Shown: positions 62,615 through 64,000 of the stretch, piece after piece
Layout of the letters: the number at the start of each line of letters is the position of its first letter
How positions within the stretch are numbered: the stretch's first letter is position 1
From: Microvirga lenta
GTDB lineage: Bacteria > Pseudomonadota > Alphaproteobacteria > Rhizobiales > Beijerinckiaceae
Assembly (NCBI RefSeq): GCF_020532555.1
Contig: NZ_JAJBBR010000003.1
Coordinates: 1-64,000, forward strand
Length of the DNA stretch: 64,000 nucleotides
Direction: 5' to 3'
Notes under the pieces: generated by a model
What the model was told of the DNA's origin: nothing
The model's database searches: none
The model's input: only the letters and a program-made list of their open reading frames with translations
Made by a program: the position numbers and the translations under genes

Positions 62615-64000
62615 TCAGCCGGTTCCCGTCCGCACAGGCTCCCCATCGTCCGACAATTGCAGCCGGTGCAGGCGCGCATAGGTGCCGCCCTTGGCGATCA
62701 GGGTCTCGTGCGATCCCGTCTCCGCGACGCGCCCGGCTTCCATCACGACGATCTTGTCGGCGTCGCGCACGGTCGAGAGCCGGTGGGCGATGACCAGGGT
62801 GGTGCGCCCGCGCATGAGCCGCCGGATCGCGTCCTGGACCAGCCGCTCCGATTCCGAATCCAGGGCGCTCGTGGCCTCGTCGAGAAGCAGGATCGGGGCG
62901 TCCTTGAGGAAGGCGCGGGCCAGGGAGACGCGCTGGCGCTCGCCGCCCGACAGGCGCCCGCCGCCGGGGCCGACCACCGTGTCGTAGCCTTGCGGCAGCC
63001 GCATGATGAAGTCGTGCGCCGCCGCGGCCTTCGCGGCCTCCATGATCTCGGCCTCGGACGCGCCGGGCCGGCCGAAGGCGATGTTGGCCCGCACCGTGTC
63101 GTCGAACAGCACCACGTCCTGGCTCACCACCGCGATGGCCGAGCGCAGGGATTTCAGGGTCACGTCGCGCACGTCCTGCCCGTCGATCAGCACCGCCCCC
63201 TTCGTGACGTCGTAGAGGCGCGGCACCAGGGACAGGAGGGTCGACTTGCCCGACCCGGAGCGTCCGACGAGAGCGGTGGTGCGCCCGGCCTCGGCCACCA
63301 GATCGACATGGTCGAGCGCCGCCGCATCCTGGCCGTAGGAAAAGCCGAGAGCAGAGAAGCGGACTTCCCCGCCGCTGACCGTCAGCGGCTTGGCGCCGGG
63401 CTTGTCCTGGATCCGCGGGGCCTCGTCCATGACCGCGAAGGTGCGCTGCAGGGCGGCCGCCGCCTCCTGCACAATGGCGTTGAGGTTGCCGAGCGCCCGG
63501 ATCGGCTGGGCGGCCAGGATCAGCGCGCTGACGAAGCCGGTGAAATCGCCCACCGTGCTGCCGCCGGACACGATGCGCTGGCCGATCAGCACCAGCACGG
63601 CCGCCACCGCGAAGCCGCCGCCCGCCTCCAGCAGCGGATCGAGACGGCCGCGGGCGTTGGCGGCCTTCATCTTGAGGCGGCGGATCTCGTCGAAGGTGTC
63701 GGCCGCCTTGCCCTTGAGATAGCCTTCGAGATTGTAGGTCTTGGCGATGCGGGTGCCGGCGAGGCTCTCGGTGATCAGGCTCGCCATCTGGCCGGTCTGC
63801 TCCTGGGTCGAGACCGCCACCCGGCGCAGTTTGCGGCCGATCTTCTCGATCGGCCAGGCGATGAAGGGCACGGTGAGGCCAGCGACCATGGTCAGCACCG
63901 GGTCGATCCAGATCATGGCACCCACGAGCGCGATGATCGTGGTGACCTCGCGCAGGAACACGGTGGAGAGACGCGTGAGCGCCTCCTTGATGAACAGGAA
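62615..64000 (-). CDS. MsbA-like ABC exporter (partial, N-terminus beyond window)
   Basis: The last 461 residues of an ABC exporter half-transporter are present; the frame stays open to the right edge. It has the end of the membrane domain (helices around residues 15-60 and 110-175 of the visible part), Walker A GRSGSGKS, signature LSGGERQRVSLARA and Walker B ILLLDEATSALDSES. The type resembles MsbA/lipid exporters. With the neighbouring lipid A genes it may flip lipid A or a related lipid. The true start lies outside the window. Confidence 0.9.
   Translation of the reverse strand, partial: FLFIKEALTRLSTVFLREVTTIIALVGAMIWIDPVLTMVAGLTVPFIAWPIEKIGRKLRRVAVSTQEQTGQMASLITESLAGTRIAKTYNLEGYLKGKAADTFDEIRRLKMKAANARGRLDPLLEAGGGFAVAAVLVLIGQRIVSGGSTVGDFTGFVSALILAAQPIRALGNLNAIVQEAAAALQRTFAVMDEAPRIQDKPGAKPLTVSGGEVRFSALGFSYGQDAAALDHVDLVAEAGRTTALVGRSGSGKSTLLSLVPRLYDVTKGAVLIDGQDVRDVTLKSLRSAIAVVSQDVVLFDDTVRANIAFGRPGASEAEIMEAAKAAAAHDFIMRLPQGYDTVVGPGGGRLSGGERQRVSLARAFLKDAPILLLDEATSALDSESERLVQDAIRRLMRGRTTLVIAHRLSTVRDADKIVVMEAGRVAETGSHETLIAKGGTYARLHRLQLSDDGEPVRTGTG

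Overview
The window reads as chromosomal DNA of a GC-rich alphaproteobacterium of the order Hyphomicrobiales (Rhizobiales). Three things point there: the complete acpXL-fabZXL-fabF2XL-fabF1XL-adhXL-lpxXL locus for very-long-chain acylation of lipid A; the hemC-hemD-mitofilin-hemY block typical of Alphaproteobacteria; and small families common in this order (DUF2794, DUF1674, DUF6356, IalB-like). A Methylobacteriaceae member such as Microvirga is my best guess. That is an inference from protein style, not a database result. No insertion sequence, prophage, CRISPR array or integrase was seen. Base 1 starts in a poly-G tract that looks like an assembly edge, and the last gene runs off the right end.

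Layout. 0.5-1 kb: four tRNAs on the minus strand (Asp, Gly, Ala, Thr). 1.1-6.3 kb (minus): hemC, hemD, a mitofilin/Mic60-like protein and hemY, divergent from tsaD-gpsA-EVE (6.4-8.9 kb). 9-10.5 kb: an AT-richer RTX-like secreted protein. 10.7-16.7 kb: acetyl-CoA synthetase, DUF6356, an L,D-transpeptidase, a cyclopropane-fatty-acid synthase, and a self-contained ECF41 sigma factor plus carboxymuconolactone decarboxylase pair with a matching ECF41-type promoter. 16.8-23 kb: htpX, an RsmB-type rRNA methyltransferase, a heparinase II/III-family protein, purH and a YbjQ-family protein. 23-30.7 kb (minus): an RTX lipase, an MFS protein and the 1611-residue NAD-glutamate dehydrogenase, preceded by a structured leader that ends in a terminator. 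31-38.5 kb: DUF2794, an MFS exporter, a GNAT acetyltransferase, a Bax-inhibitor-1 protein with a probable ybhL-type leader, and an ABC transporter pair divergent from a TesA-like esterase.

38.5-54.5 kb is accessory and housekeeping in mixture: aldo/keto reductase, ThpR, a Crp/Fnr regulator, a histidine-phosphatase homologue with an altered active site, a YeiH transporter, pterin dehydratase, a GFA protein, an SDR, DUF1232, a third RTX protein, an IalB-like protein, rlmN, a set of small membrane proteins, DUF421, a LysE-type exporter and a lemA-TPM-TPM operon. 54.5-61.6 kb is the lipid A very-long-chain acyl locus, transcribed leftwards from acpXL. It is followed by a divergent Cys-phosphatase and a partial MsbA-like ABC exporter, so the right end has an envelope-lipid theme.

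The most interesting points are the Leu-codon-rich leader/attenuator in front of the glutamate dehydrogenase, the ECF41 pair with its own promoter, the apparently KS-dead FabF2XL beside an intact FabF1XL, the tandem small membrane paralogues behind an AT-rich palindrome, and several hairpins that bury or abut ribosome binding sites.
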